From Metallosphaera hakonensis JCM 8857 = DSM 7519 (GTDB lineage: Archaea; Thermoproteota; Thermoprotei_A; Sulfolobales; Sulfolobaceae), in the NCBI RefSeq assembly GCF_003201675.2, contig NZ_CP029287.2:558001-622000 (forward strand): a stretch of 64,000 bases of DNA, read 5' to 3'. This document shows, piece after piece, positions 37,510-45,202 of this stretch (positions are counted from its first letter, which is position 1; every line of letters begins with the position of its first letter). Under the pieces are notes generated by a model. The model had not been told where the DNA came from. It saw only the letters and a program-made list of their open reading frames with translations, and ran no database searches. The position numbers were made by a program, and so were the translations under genes.

Positions 37510-37917
37510 TCAAATTTTTACCTTCCGATATCTTGTTATCTCGTCATCAAGTTTCTCCGCGAACTCAGAAAACCATCTACCTACGGAGATAGTTCCAGAA
37601 ACCATCTCCATCCATCCCTCGTATTTAAGCGTGACCTCAACTTCCCCATCACTGACTTTGAAGGTAAGCCTTCCATTTCCCTTACCTCCTCCAGAAGAAA
37701 GATAGAACGTGTAAACTATATCTTCTTTAACTAAGACGGTTCCATGAACAAAGAACTTCATCAAAAGATACTTCCCCTCACAATCATAGGATGTTCCCTG
37801 AACACTTACGCCTTTTATTGGAGGGAAAAGTCTAGGTAAAACAAATGAAGGATCGCTGAGAACTTTCCAGACCGTGTTTTTATCATTATTAATTTTGACA
37901 TTAAATGTTTTTTCCAT
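37510..37917 (-). CDS. SRPBCC/CoxG-like protein (DUF3211-like)
   Basis: A 135-residue START/SRPBCC-type protein: N-terminal FNVKINNDKNTVWKVLSDPS (about 5-24) and a C-terminal long helix ISVGRWFSEFAEKLDDEI (about 110-127) flank a beta-sheet, the fold used for lipid or hydrophobic ligand binding. It resembles the Sulfolobales DUF3211 proteins. The ligand and partners are unknown. Confidence 0.6.
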   Translation of the reverse strand: MEKTFNVKINNDKNTVWKVLSDPSFVLPRLFPPIKGVSVQGTSYDCEGKYLLMKFFVHGTVLVKEDIVYTFYLSSGGGKGNGRLTFKVSDGEVEVTLKYEGWMEMVSGTISVGRWFSEFAEKLDDEITRYRKVKI

Positions 37918-38395
37918 TAAATATGAAGTAAAAGGGATATTATATATAAGATTAACTCAATATGACCAAACGACTTAGAGCAATGAGACTTAATGCGATT
38001 TCATATCCTGCCACATCAGTTCTCGATTTTCCTAACCTGTTATCCAAATCCACGCACACAGGCAAATCCTTGAGCTCATTGGTGGAGAATATCCCTTAAA
38101 TCCCTTTTTAAGAAGATCTTATTTAGCATTTAAAGACCAAAGGTTTTAGAGATTTTAGTCATCCCGGGCGATTCAGGTCTCCTTTACAAATTCAGTTTAT
38201 TTAGAGAAATAGAACAAATTTAATTGAAGAGTCCATATTGACTGGGTAGAAATCCGTAGTTCATAACTTCCTTTATTTGGCTTGTCTTAGCCATGATTAC
38301 AATTGGCACCTGAATCGTCCGGACGGAGACCTTCCGCCTCCTTTGAACCCACTATTAAGATGAAAAATTAATAACCTATATTTCGTGATAAATTC
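37918..38395. other. Intergenic region containing MITE-like copy B
   Basis: The 478-bp gap holds AT-rich sequence, an upstream part without features (37918-38165), copy B of the MITE-like element (38166-38320) and the promoter of the 77-aa gene (AATTAATAACC about 38366-38376). The minus-strand frame in copy B opens with ATGGCTAAGACAAGCC and stops after 24 codons; this could be a remnant of a transposase start. Confidence 0.55.
38166..38320 (-). mobile_element. MITE-like element, copy B (155 bp)
   Basis: The unit runs from GGGCGATTCAGGT to ACCTGAATCGTCC, a 13-bp TIR, inverted relative to copy A. Reverse-complemented it aligns with copy A over its full length, with the best match near the end (TTCTATTTCTCTAAATAAAC). 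I see no flanking duplication, so the insertion is older, or the flanks were rearranged. It lies about 75 bp upstream of the 77-aa gene. Confidence 0.7.
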
Positions 38396-38629
38396 ATGGA
38401 TATAGATTCTAACACGTTAGAGATTATGAACTACGGAGTGCTTGTAAGTCAAAAGAGGAGAGTAAGGATCGGAAATTACGAGATAAACTTCAGGCGCAGA
38501 TGGGAGGACAACGATTACATGTATGCTATCGAGGTTGCCTTTGAAGGGAAAATAGTGGCTAGGGGTTATTTCTCTGAGTTCAAGGAGGCTACAATTTTCG
38601 CCGGCTCATGGATAAAAAAATTATTATAA
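38396..38629 (+). CDS. Hypothetical protein (77 aa)
   Basis: A 77-residue protein with a beta-rich, charged sequence (RRVRIGNYEINFRRRWEDNDY) ending in AGSWIKKLL; no family recognised. It lies downstream of MITE-like copy B, which may have altered its promoter. Its end overlaps the convergent Trm5-like gene by 6 bp. Confidence 0.5.
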   Translation: MDIDSNTLEIMNYGVLVSQKRRVRIGNYEINFRRRWEDNDYMYAIEVAFEGKIVARGYFSEFKEATIFAGSWIKKLL

Positions 38630-39394
38630 TTTCACAATGTCTAAAATGACGTGATACTTCCCAGGGTTAGTGCTTCTGACCACCCTTCCCTCGATTGAGT
38701 TCGGAAACCTTAACATGGCCTTTTCGACAGGATTCTCGCCTCGCGAAACTTCAACCTCGGCGAAAAGGTGGAGATGTCCGCCCGGCTTCAGCCTAGACAT
38801 AGCTAAGTTATAGGCGTCTTGATCCCTTTCAGGTAAAGGCGATATTATCCTATCCATCTCCTCAAGCTCGGTCAATCTGGAGAAAGCATCTCCGTAAATA
38901 GGAAGAACTCCATACGCTGAGTTAAGTTCCACGTTAGCCATCATAAAATAGTACGCATATGGATTTATGTCTATGGAGTAGACTATTTTGGGTCGTCTGA
39001 TTTTATAGGCTAAAATTGAGATGGGGCCGAACCCAGAGAAGAGGTTAGCAACTTTCTCACCGGGCCTAACTTTCTCCGCTATCCTTCTGTGTTCGTAGGA
39101 TAACTTTTCTGAAAAGAACACTTTTCTTACATCAAGGTAAAAGGAACACCCGTGTTCCCTATATATGGTATCACTCCTATTCTCTCCAGCAAGGTGAATA
39201 TATGTGGGTAGCCTGAAAATTCCTGAGACGTCTCTTTTCCTCCCCCATACTGCCTTAACCTTGGTCTTGCTCATTACTTCCTCGGCGTAACGTCTCAACG
39301 TCTCGATGTCGTACTGGAAAGGGATCGGAATTATTGCCAAATCTCCGACTATTTCAATTCTTTTCCAAAGTTGTCCTCTTTGCTCCGAACTCAT
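38624..39394 (-). CDS. Trm5-like class I methyltransferase
   Basis: A 256-residue Rossmann methyltransferase similar to archaeal tRNA(guanine-37) N1-methyltransferase Trm5. The SAM loop is VANLFSGFGPISILAY (about 114-129), motif II/III is YSIDINPYAYYFMMANVELN, and motif IV reads DRIISPLPERD, where Trm5 usually has the catalytic NLP/NPP-type tripeptide; here it is SPLP. The activity is thus uncertain: a Trm5 variant or a related enzyme (e.g. in wyosine synthesis). The 5' end overlaps the upstream amidohydrolase-like gene by 41 bp. Confidence 0.75.
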   Translation of the reverse strand: MSSEQRGQLWKRIEIVGDLAIIPIPFQYDIETLRRYAEEVMSKTKVKAVWGRKRDVSGIFRLPTYIHLAGENRSDTIYREHGCSFYLDVRKVFFSEKLSYEHRRIAEKVRPGEKVANLFSGFGPISILAYKIRRPKIVYSIDINPYAYYFMMANVELNSAYGVLPIYGDAFSRLTELEEMDRIISPLPERDQDAYNLAMSRLKPGGHLHLFAEVEVSRGENPVEKAMLRFPNSIEGRVVRSTNPGKYHVILDIVKL

Positions 39395-40505
39395 TGATGA
39401 TCTCCTGAACTTCTTCTACGTCCTTAATCCCAACGTTAAGAGGAACCGTACCATCAACCACAGGCTCTCCTGCGACTATGACGGTCTCAGGTATCCCTGT
39501 GGAGAAAATTAAGGTCTCATAGGGGGATCTCTCATCTAATGGGTAGAAAGGAGGTTCATTTACCTGGAAAATAGTTAGATCGGGGGTAGATCCTATATCA
39601 AGAGGATATTTCATGAAGAGCTGGTTATAACCCCACTCTGTACCTGATTTATATGCCTCCTCTGGAGTCAGGAGCAACCTGGACACGGCGAAGCCCAGCT
39701 CGGCTCTAGGGTCATATCTTAGGCTCAGATCCAGGGATAGGGAGGGAGAGTAAGCTCCCAAAGTGAACTTGCATACTTCCACTGAGGGAAGGAAGGAGAG
39801 TCCAAGTCCGTTACTTTTCACTACGTCCATATCACTCCTTGAACCTCCGCCCATGGCTATGGCGTTTCTAGGGAACTTCCTTGATAGATCTACGGTTCTA
39901 TCAACGAGCACAGGAACTTTGGATTCTTGAGAAACTGAGATTACTTCCTCCAGTTCCTCTTGCTGACAGATCTTTAATACAACCCTTGTATCACCTCCCC
40001 TCCATCTCTCGCTGAGGATCTTAAACTCCCTTTTCCAGTCCGAGGGTCCCCACCCGCATCCAACGCCTACCGCCATTATGGGCCTGATTCCAACCTTAAT
40101 CATAGCCCTAGCTACACTTTCTGGGTAAGGGTCTGCAGTAACTGCGCTGGTGACTCCAACTCTGAGCAAGTGATACGCCCCCATGAGCGCGAGATGGTAG
40201 ACGTCGTTTTGTGTCATAGTGGAGACTAGATCGTTTGGGTTCATTTTTCCAGATATAATTGAATATCTAAAAGGATACAGTGAAAGTAAAGTATGGGTAG
40301 AAACAAACCCCGCTGACAATATTCTGTCCTTGCCCCCTATAACCAATTCAGCATCTTCAAAATCCTCAGGCTCCTCCCTTGAAACAGAGACTACTCTGGA
40401 ACCCTCTACTCCAACGTAGACGTTTCTCAGGACACTTGATTTGCCGTAAAACATTCCAGCCTTTATTAGGATCTTCAATCTGATACCTTGTTCTACGCAA
40501 CCCAA
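39354..40505 (-). CDS. Amidohydrolase-like protein lacking metal ligands
   Basis: A 383-residue protein with the amidohydrolase layout (N-terminal beta-sandwich, LSAGFVSTHTLLSLYPFR at about 62-79, barrel, C-terminal sandwich with PDLTIFQVNEPPF). The first HxH metal motif is degraded to HTL (STHTLLS), the usual His-rich metal site is replaced by PVLVDRTVD, and the next HC-type ligand region reads LSFLPSVEVCKF. It is therefore probably not a metal hydrolase, or a pseudoenzyme. It overlaps the Trm5-like gene downstream by 41 bp, so the two may act together. Confidence 0.7.
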   Translation of the reverse strand: MGCVEQGIRLKILIKAGMFYGKSSVLRNVYVGVEGSRVVSVSREEPEDFEDAELVIGGKDRILSAGFVSTHTLLSLYPFRYSIISGKMNPNDLVSTMTQNDVYHLALMGAYHLLRVGVTSAVTADPYPESVARAMIKVGIRPIMAVGVGCGWGPSDWKREFKILSERWRGGDTRVVLKICQQEELEEVISVSQESKVPVLVDRTVDLSRKFPRNAIAMGGGSRSDMDVVKSNGLGLSFLPSVEVCKFTLGAYSPSLSLDLSLRYDPRAELGFAVSRLLLTPEEAYKSGTEWGYNQLFMKYPLDIGSTPDLTIFQVNEPPFYPLDERSPYETLIFSTGIPETVIVAGEPVVDGTVPLNVGIKDVEEVQEIINEFGAKRTTLEKN

Positions 40506-40516
40506 ATTAAGTTTTA

Positions 40517-41353
40517 GTGAGATTTTCCATCATGTACGTTGAAGCCATGGAGGAGGAGGCGAAGAGGATACATGGGCTATCCGTGAAAGTCGAGGAGAGA
40601 GTGGAGGAAGCTATCGTTACAGGAGCTGGAGATTCCTTTGCAGCTTGCTTGACAGTTGAAGGAAAAACTAGGGGAAGATTGAGGTGTGTGGATCCCTACG
40701 ATCTACTGGAATGGGACCCACCAAGAAGTATAGTCATAGTCTCGCTCTCAGGGAGACCAAAGGTCTACAGCTGGCTAGCTGAAAGATTCGGTGGAAAGTC
40801 AAAGATCATCGCAGTCACTGCTAATCCCAATTCCAGAGTCGCAAGGAGTGCTAACATTGTTGTTGAGATTCCCTATAGGTCTAAGGTTCAACTACCTGGA
40901 ACCCTTTCCTTTATTGCTACCTTGAAGACCCTTTACGCCCTAGCAAATGTCGAAGAACAACCAGAGAGAGGTAAAATCGTCCCCTTGGGTGAGAACCCAT
41001 TTTTTATTGGAAGATTAGAAAATTTTGGGATAGCCTATTTCGCATCACTTAAAATAAGCGAAATTTTCGGTGAACGGAGTAATTCAGAACGCTTGGAACA
41101 ATTTCTTCATTCACCCATATTCTCTACTCAGGGTAGGAACGTGATCCTCTTCTCCTCGGGAGATAAACGAGAAATTGAATTAAGGGAGGCAGGTATGGCT
41201 AATTTCTACTCCACGGAGTGCGCAACATCTCTCTGTAACGCTGAGTCCGTTATCCTATCTGTTGTCTCAGAGATGAAGAGAAGAAATTGGGACAGGATCT
41301 TCTACCTTGAAAACAAAAACATCTTAAAGTTGAGCTCCGATATGATCTATTAG
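40517..41353 (+). CDS. SIS domain protein
   Basis: A 278-residue sugar isomerase (SIS)-fold protein: the N-terminal VTGAGDSFAACLTVEG (about 34-49), and SIVIVSLSGRPKVYSWL (about 71-87) which carries the phosphosugar-binding Ser-Gly loop. The C-terminal half is a second, diverged SIS-like lobe. Possible roles are glucosamine-6-phosphate or phosphoglucose/mannose isomerisation, or binding. It begins a plus-strand cluster with a TusA-like protein (0 bp gap) and a membrane protein. Confidence 0.75.
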   Translation: MRFSIMYVEAMEEEAKRIHGLSVKVEERVEEAIVTGAGDSFAACLTVEGKTRGRLRCVDPYDLLEWDPPRSIVIVSLSGRPKVYSWLAERFGGKSKIIAVTANPNSRVARSANIVVEIPYRSKVQLPGTLSFIATLKTLYALANVEEQPERGKIVPLGENPFFIGRLENFGIAYFASLKISEIFGERSNSERLEQFLHSPIFSTQGRNVILFSSGDKREIELREAGMANFYSTECATSLCNAESVILSVVSEMKRRNWDRIFYLENKNILKLSSDMIY

Positions 41354-41605
41354 GTGAGTCAAATGAGCGATGAAGTAGATTTGACTAAACAATCGGGAGG
41401 ATGTGGTGCCAACTCCCCCGCTGTAACATTGATGAAGTTTTGGCTTGAAACTGGAGGGAATAGGGACATAAAAGTGATAGCTACTCCAGGGGTCCAGGCA
41501 GACCAGGTTGACATGTGGGCTACCGCAATGAGCGATCAAGGGGTTAGAGTCTTGAAGAAGGAGACAGAGGATGGTAACGTTATATATTTGATACATTTGC
41601 CGTGA
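41354..41605 (+). CDS. TusA/SirA-like sulfur carrier
   Basis: An 83-residue TusA-fold protein. The N-terminal VDLTKQSGGCGANSPAVTLMKFWLE (about 8-32) aligns with the TusA DxxGxxCPxPxxxxxxx block, with Cys17 in place of the CPxP cysteine but without the prolines; the rest (IKVIATPGVQADQVDMWATAMSDQGVRVLKKE) fits well. It could carry sulfur or selenium as persulfide. It immediately follows the SIS gene; SirA-like proteins also accompany orphan SelD genes in some bacteria. Confidence 0.65.
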   Translation: MSQMSDEVDLTKQSGGCGANSPAVTLMKFWLETGGNRDIKVIATPGVQADQVDMWATAMSDQGVRVLKKETEDGNVIYLIHLP

Positions 41606-41610
41606 CCTAA

Positions 41611-42201
41611 ATGAACGTGTTTAAGTTAGCGGAAATGATAGGGGTGGGGCTTCTAGTCATTTCGGGGTTGATTTACATAATAGGTGATCCACTGCTTCGC
41701 CTCATCTCGTATCAGGGCCCAATCCTCTCAGGTGCATTACTAGGATGGTATGTACTCCATAGTTCCACTCCAACGGAGAAATACGTGGAGAATCAGGACG
41801 GAGAGAGCGTTCCTATAACGTCTATTCTCCTCAGGGGAAAGGCGGTTCTGATTTTACTCGTAGGTGTTTTAATGATGATTCCCTGGTTTCTTCCCCAAAT
41901 ATACGGCCTGGCCCTGCAGAACCAGTTACTCTTCATTGTCTCCTTTGTATTTCAGTTTGTTGGCGGTTTCCTTGTAGGATATATTATTCCATCCTTTAAG
42001 TTCATGGAAAAATTCATTCTATACTCACTTGGATTCGGAGCGGATCTTTTCTTCGTGCTCCTCCTATACGTAGATTCGACGCTTTTCAACATATCTCAAG
42101 TTGTACTCCTCAACAATGTCCTTATTTTAGTCTATGGAGTAAAGCTACTAGAGGGCATCGCGTTTGGTGTTTATATAGTAAGGAGAATTAATGCGATCTA
42201 G
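41611..42201 (+). CDS. Integral membrane protein (196 aa)
   Basis: A 196-residue protein with about five to six hydrophobic helices (for example IGVGLLVISGLIYIIG, VLILLVGVLMMIPWF, LFIVSFVFQFVGGFLVGYII). No family recognised; no charged functional motif inside the membrane. It starts 5 bp after the TusA-like gene, so it belongs to the SIS-TusA cluster. The 223-bp gap downstream separates it from SUMT. Confidence 0.65.
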   Translation: MNVFKLAEMIGVGLLVISGLIYIIGDPLLRLISYQGPILSGALLGWYVLHSSTPTEKYVENQDGESVPITSILLRGKAVLILLVGVLMMIPWFLPQIYGLALQNQLLFIVSFVFQFVGGFLVGYIIPSFKFMEKFILYSLGFGADLFFVLLLYVDSTLFNISQVVLLNNVLILVYGVKLLEGIAFGVYIVRRINAI

Positions 42202-42366
42202 CACTTGACTCTTTGAAAGGGGAGCTGGCCCTCCCATCTTGGTGGTATGGGTAAGTTAAATTTTCGTTGTTATTAGGTATCCAATTGAACGAATTTACCT
42301 TTTGGTTGAGCTAGGTTCGAATTTAGAATTTATATACTATCATAAAAATCAAGGAACCCAAAACTC

Positions 42367-42399
42367 ATGAAGTGTCACCACCTATGTTACGTTTTTTAG
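42367..42399 (+). CDS. Possible leader peptide MKCHHLCYVF
   Basis: The first ATG after a TTTATATA box (42329-42336) opens a 10-codon ORF, MKCHHLCYVF, ending TAG 25 bases before SUMT. The Cys-His-His-Leu-Cys cluster is unusual in so short a peptide and could sense metal or heme (speculative). It may be chance. Confidence 0.25.
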   Translation: MKCHHLCYVF

Positions 42400-42409
42400 C
42401 TTCCACGGG

Positions 42410-42423
42410 CTTCTTTAAAGAAG
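42410..42423. promoter_or_regulatory. 14-bp perfect palindrome before SUMT start
   Basis: CTTCTTTAAAGAAG ends one base before the SUMT ATG (42425). As RNA it can form a 5-bp hairpin that covers the bases just upstream of the start; as DNA it could bind a dimeric regulator. Confidence 0.35.
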
Positions 42424-42424
42424 G

Positions 42425-43171
42425 ATGAAGGGAAAGGTTGTGCTAGTTGGTGCAGGTCCGGGAGATCCAGGACTTATCACCGTTAAAGGCTTGCAAATGT
42501 TGACGACTTGCGACGTAGTTGTATATGATAGACTAGTCTCTGAGGAACTGCTTAAGTATGTAAAAAAAGAGGCTGAGCTAATTTACGCTGGGAAAAACCT
42601 GGGGGAATCCTTGAGCCAGTCCAACATTAATGAGATCCTCCTTAACAAGGCTAGGGAGGGTAAACTGGTGGTCAGATTAAAGGGTGGAGATCCATATGTG
42701 TTTGGAAGAGGAGAGGAAGAATGTTCTTTTCTTCATGAGAAAGGAATAGATTGCGAAGTCATTCCAGGAGTAACCAGCGCCATAGCGGCTCCAGCCTATG
42801 CCGGGATCCCTGTTACCTCTAGATGGTTTTCCTCAGGATTCGCAGTACTAACAGGGTCTAAAGCAGATGGATCAAGTATAGACCCTGACTATATACCTAA
42901 GAAGGGAACCCTAATAATTATGATGGGAATAACCAGGGTCGAAGAAGTTAAGAAGGCTCTGCTCCAGGTTAGATATCCTAACGAACCCGTAGCCATTATA
43001 GAGAGAGGCACGACTCCCCATCAAAGAGTCATCGAATGCCTTTTAGAAAATTTAGATATATGCGTAAAGAAGAATGAAATTTCTAACCCTGCAGTGATTG
43101 TCGTAGGTGAAACAGTTAAGTTAAGAAATAAATTGTGGAACTACAATAAGATACATGGCGTAGAAGATTGA
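42425..43171 (+). CDS. cobA: Uroporphyrinogen-III C-methyltransferase (SUMT)
   Basis: A 248-residue SUMT that methylates uroporphyrinogen III at C2 and C7 to precorrin-2, the branch point to siroheme, heme (Ahb route) and cobalamin. SAM-binding GAGPGDPG is at 9-16; [18 protein letters not shown] (about 81-98), [17 protein letters not shown] (about 117-133) and MMGI fit the family. A leader ORF and a palindrome precede it, and the YHS gene overlaps its last codons. No other tetrapyrrole genes are in the window. Confidence 0.93.
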   Translation: MKGKVVLVGAGPGDPGLITVKGLQMLTTCDVVVYDRLVSEELLKYVKKEAELIYAGKNLGESLSQSNINEILLNKAREGKLVVRLKGGDPYVFGRGEEECSFLHEKGIDCEVIPGVTSAIAAPAYAGIPVTSRWFSSGFAVLTGSKADGSSIDPDYIPKKGTLIIMMGITRVEEVKKALLQVRYPNEPVAIIERGTTPHQRVIECLLENLDICVKKNEISNPAVIVVGETVKLRNKLWNYNKIHGVED

Positions 43172-43305
43172 AGGATCCCGTGTGTGGAGAGGAGATTTCA
43201 ACAACTACTTATACATATAACTATAAGGGTAAGACGTTCTATTTCTGTAGCCCAATGTGTATGGCCGAATTTAAAAAAAGACCCGAGAAGTACGCTAAAT
43301 CATGA
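43168..43305 (+). CDS. YHS domain microprotein
   Basis: A 45-residue ORF starting with TTG at 43168 and overlapping the SUMT stop by 4 bp. The product begins [11 protein letters not shown] and continues to [22 protein letters not shown], the YHS metal-binding signature with Cys in [13 protein letters not shown]. It probably binds a metal in the cytoplasm, for instance for copper or iron handling. It precedes the CutB/CutC genes by 39 bp. The TTG start is forced by the preceding stop. Confidence 0.75.
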   Translation: MKDPVCGEEISTTTYTYNYKGKTFYFCSPMCMAEFKKRPEKYAKS

Positions 43306-43344
43306 AGCGTAAAAACATTTATACGTTGTTTATCATTTGATGTC

Positions 43345-44181
43345 ATGTACCCGCCAAAGTTCGGATACGTTATTCCCGACTCTGTAAACGAGGCAAACGA
43401 ATTCCTAGAGAAACATGAGGATGCAAAGGCATTGGCTGGGGGTCATAGTCTCATTCCCATGCTGAAACTTAGGATACTTAGGCCCTCATATTTAGTTGAA
43501 TTGAAAGGATTAAATGAACTCCACTACATTAGAAAGGAAGATGGGAAAATTAGGATAGGAGCCCTTACTACCCATTACGAAATTGTCAAGGGTAATTTGC
43601 CTCTTCTGAGCCAGGCCGGTTCCACAGTTGCAGACCCTCAGGTAAGAAACATGGGAACCATAGGGGGAGTCATATCCCATCTAGATCCAGCAGCTGACTA
43701 TCCTGCGTCGTTAATGGCCATGGACGCCGTAGTCAAAATTAAGGGTACTTCCGGTGAGAGAGAGGAACCTTTCAAGGACTTTGCTAAGGATATGTTCTCC
43801 CCAGATCTTAATCCTGGGGAAATAGTGAAGGAGGTCATAATCCCTGAATTTCCAGGCTACACTTTCTCGTACAAGAAACTGGAAAGAAGAGCTGGAGATT
43901 ACGCAATAGTTGGAGTTGCTGTTCTTTTGAAGAAAGACTCTGGTGTGATCAAGGATGTTAGGATCGGGCTAACTGCAGTCAACAACAAAGCTGTGAGAGC
44001 ATATGAAGCTGAAAAGATCCTACTTGATAAAAGCCCAGATGAGAAATTAATTGAGGAAGCTGCGGAGAAAGCCATGGGATACGCTAATCCCACATCAGAT
44101 ATAAGGGGATCAGCAGAATATAAAAAGAAAATGACAAAGGTTATGACCAAGAGGGCAATATTGGAGGCACTTAACAGGTGA
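43345..44181 (+). CDS. cutB: Mo hydroxylase FAD-binding subunit (CutB/CoxM-like)
   Basis: A 278-residue CO dehydrogenase/xanthine dehydrogenase medium subunit. The FAD-binding segments are ALAGGHSLIPMLKLR (about 29-43), IGALTTHYEI (about 71-80), and the flavin loop TVADPQVRNMGTIGGVISH-LDPAADYP (about 92-117); the CODH-C domain follows. It passes electrons from the 2Fe-2S subunit to an acceptor. A TTTATAC box about 28 bases before ATG indicates a leaderless start. It is followed by cutC (6 bp); the large subunit is 27 kb away. Confidence 0.93.
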   Translation: MYPPKFGYVIPDSVNEANEFLEKHEDAKALAGGHSLIPMLKLRILRPSYLVELKGLNELHYIRKEDGKIRIGALTTHYEIVKGNLPLLSQAGSTVADPQVRNMGTIGGVISHLDPAADYPASLMAMDAVVKIKGTSGEREEPFKDFAKDMFSPDLNPGEIVKEVIIPEFPGYTFSYKKLERRAGDYAIVGVAVLLKKDSGVIKDVRIGLTAVNNKAVRAYEAEKILLDKSPDEKLIEEAAEKAMGYANPTSDIRGSAEYKKKMTKVMTKRAILEALNR

Positions 44182-44187
44182 TCATGG

Positions 44188-44700
44188 ATGAAGGTATATG
44201 AGAAAGATCAGAAAGTGAAAATCACATTGAAAGTGAATGGAAAAGAAATAGAGACGGAAGTTGAGCCAAGGAGACTTCTAGTTCATGTACTCAGGGATTT
44301 GGGATTCACTGGCGTCCACATAGGTTGCGATACTTCCAACTGTGGAGCTTGCACGGTGATTTTGAACGGAAAGAGCGTAAAATCGTGTACCCTACTTGCT
44401 GTTGAGGCCAATAATGCGGAGATCTTAACGATAGAGGGTTTAGCTAAGGACGGAAAGTTACATCCAGTTCAAGAGGCCTTTTGGGACAAACATGCCCTAC
44501 AGTGCGGTTATTGTACTCCAGGAATGATAATGCAGAGCGTGTGGTTACTTAAGGAGAACCCGAATCCAACAGAGGAGGAAATTAGGGAAGGCATCTCGGG
44601 GAACCTATGCAGGTGTACCGGCTATCAGAACATAGTTGAAGCAATTAAGACAGCCGCCGAGAAACTTCGTCTAGATCAGCCTCTGTATCAACGTCAATAA
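44188..44700 (+). CDS. cutC: Mo hydroxylase 2Fe-2S subunit (CutC/CoxS-like)
   Basis: A 170-residue two-cluster ferredoxin subunit. The plant-type cluster is bound by Cys47, Cys52, Cys55 and Cys67 ([10 protein letters not shown]...C), the second by Cys106, Cys109, Cys141 and Cys143 (CGYC...CRC). It mediates electrons between the molybdenum site and FAD. The C-terminal tail (about 155-170) overlaps the convergent mocA gene by 56 bp. Confidence 0.95.
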   Translation: MKVYEKDQKVKITLKVNGKEIETEVEPRRLLVHVLRDLGFTGVHIGCDTSNCGACTVILNGKSVKSCTLLAVEANNAEILTIEGLAKDGKLHPVQEAFWDKHALQCGYCTPGMIMQSVWLLKENPNPTEEEIREGISGNLCRCTGYQNIVEAIKTAAEKLRLDQPLYQRQ

Positions 44701-45202
44701 GCACTTCTTCTCCGCACTCTACGAAACAAAGGCGATTTTTTGTTTTTAACAGTTTCTTTGCTCCAGTATCCCCGTCCAATTTCCATATTTCATCGTAAAG
44801 TTCTCTCGATAATACGACAGGATTTCCCCAAGTGCCTTGATGTATGGGAACTACGGCGGAGCAGTCAGGAGAAAAGTTTCCCAATATCTTCTCCACAGTC
44901 TCCTTTGTTATTAGGGGCATGTCCCCTAACGCCACTAGAATTCCTTCCGAGTCCATAAAATATCTGAGTCCAAGTTTAATCGAAGTGGACATACCTTCTC
45001 TCCAGTTTGGATTATACATCACTACTTCTTTTGGGAACTCATGGATGATCTCAGCGGCGTATTTTCCAGCCACAATCAATCTAGGCTGGGGTAAACTTCT
45101 CAGGACGTAACCTAGAATCGGAATACCATTGATCCTAGCCAGCAACTTGTTGCCCCTGAACCTAGATCCCTCTCCTGCAGCTAAAACTAGGACACCAATC
45201 AT
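44645..45202 (-). CDS. mocA: Molybdenum cofactor cytidylyltransferase (MocA-like)
   Basis: A 185-residue nucleotidyltransferase of the MobA/MocA fold: [15 protein letters not shown] (about 7-21), [10 protein letters not shown] (about 90-99) and a final [10 protein letters not shown]. MocA attaches CMP to molybdopterin to form MCD, the cofactor of xanthine dehydrogenase-family hydroxylases. Its convergent overlap with cutC, the small subunit of such an enzyme, supports MocA over MobA. Other NTPases of the fold cannot be ruled out. Confidence 0.85.
   Translation of the reverse strand: MIGVLVLAAGEGSRFRGNKLLARINGIPILGYVLRSLPQPRLIVAGKYAAEIIHEFPKEVVMYNPNWREGMSTSIKLGLRYFMDSEGILVALGDMPLITKETVEKILGNFSPDCSAVVPIHQGTWGNPVVLSRELYDEIWKLDGDTGAKKLLKTKNRLCFVECGEEVLIDVDTEADLDEVSRRLS

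Noticed and set aside
38150-38335. Target duplication around MITE-like copy B
   Set aside because: The flanks (CATCCC and GGACGG) do not match in direct orientation, so none is claimed.
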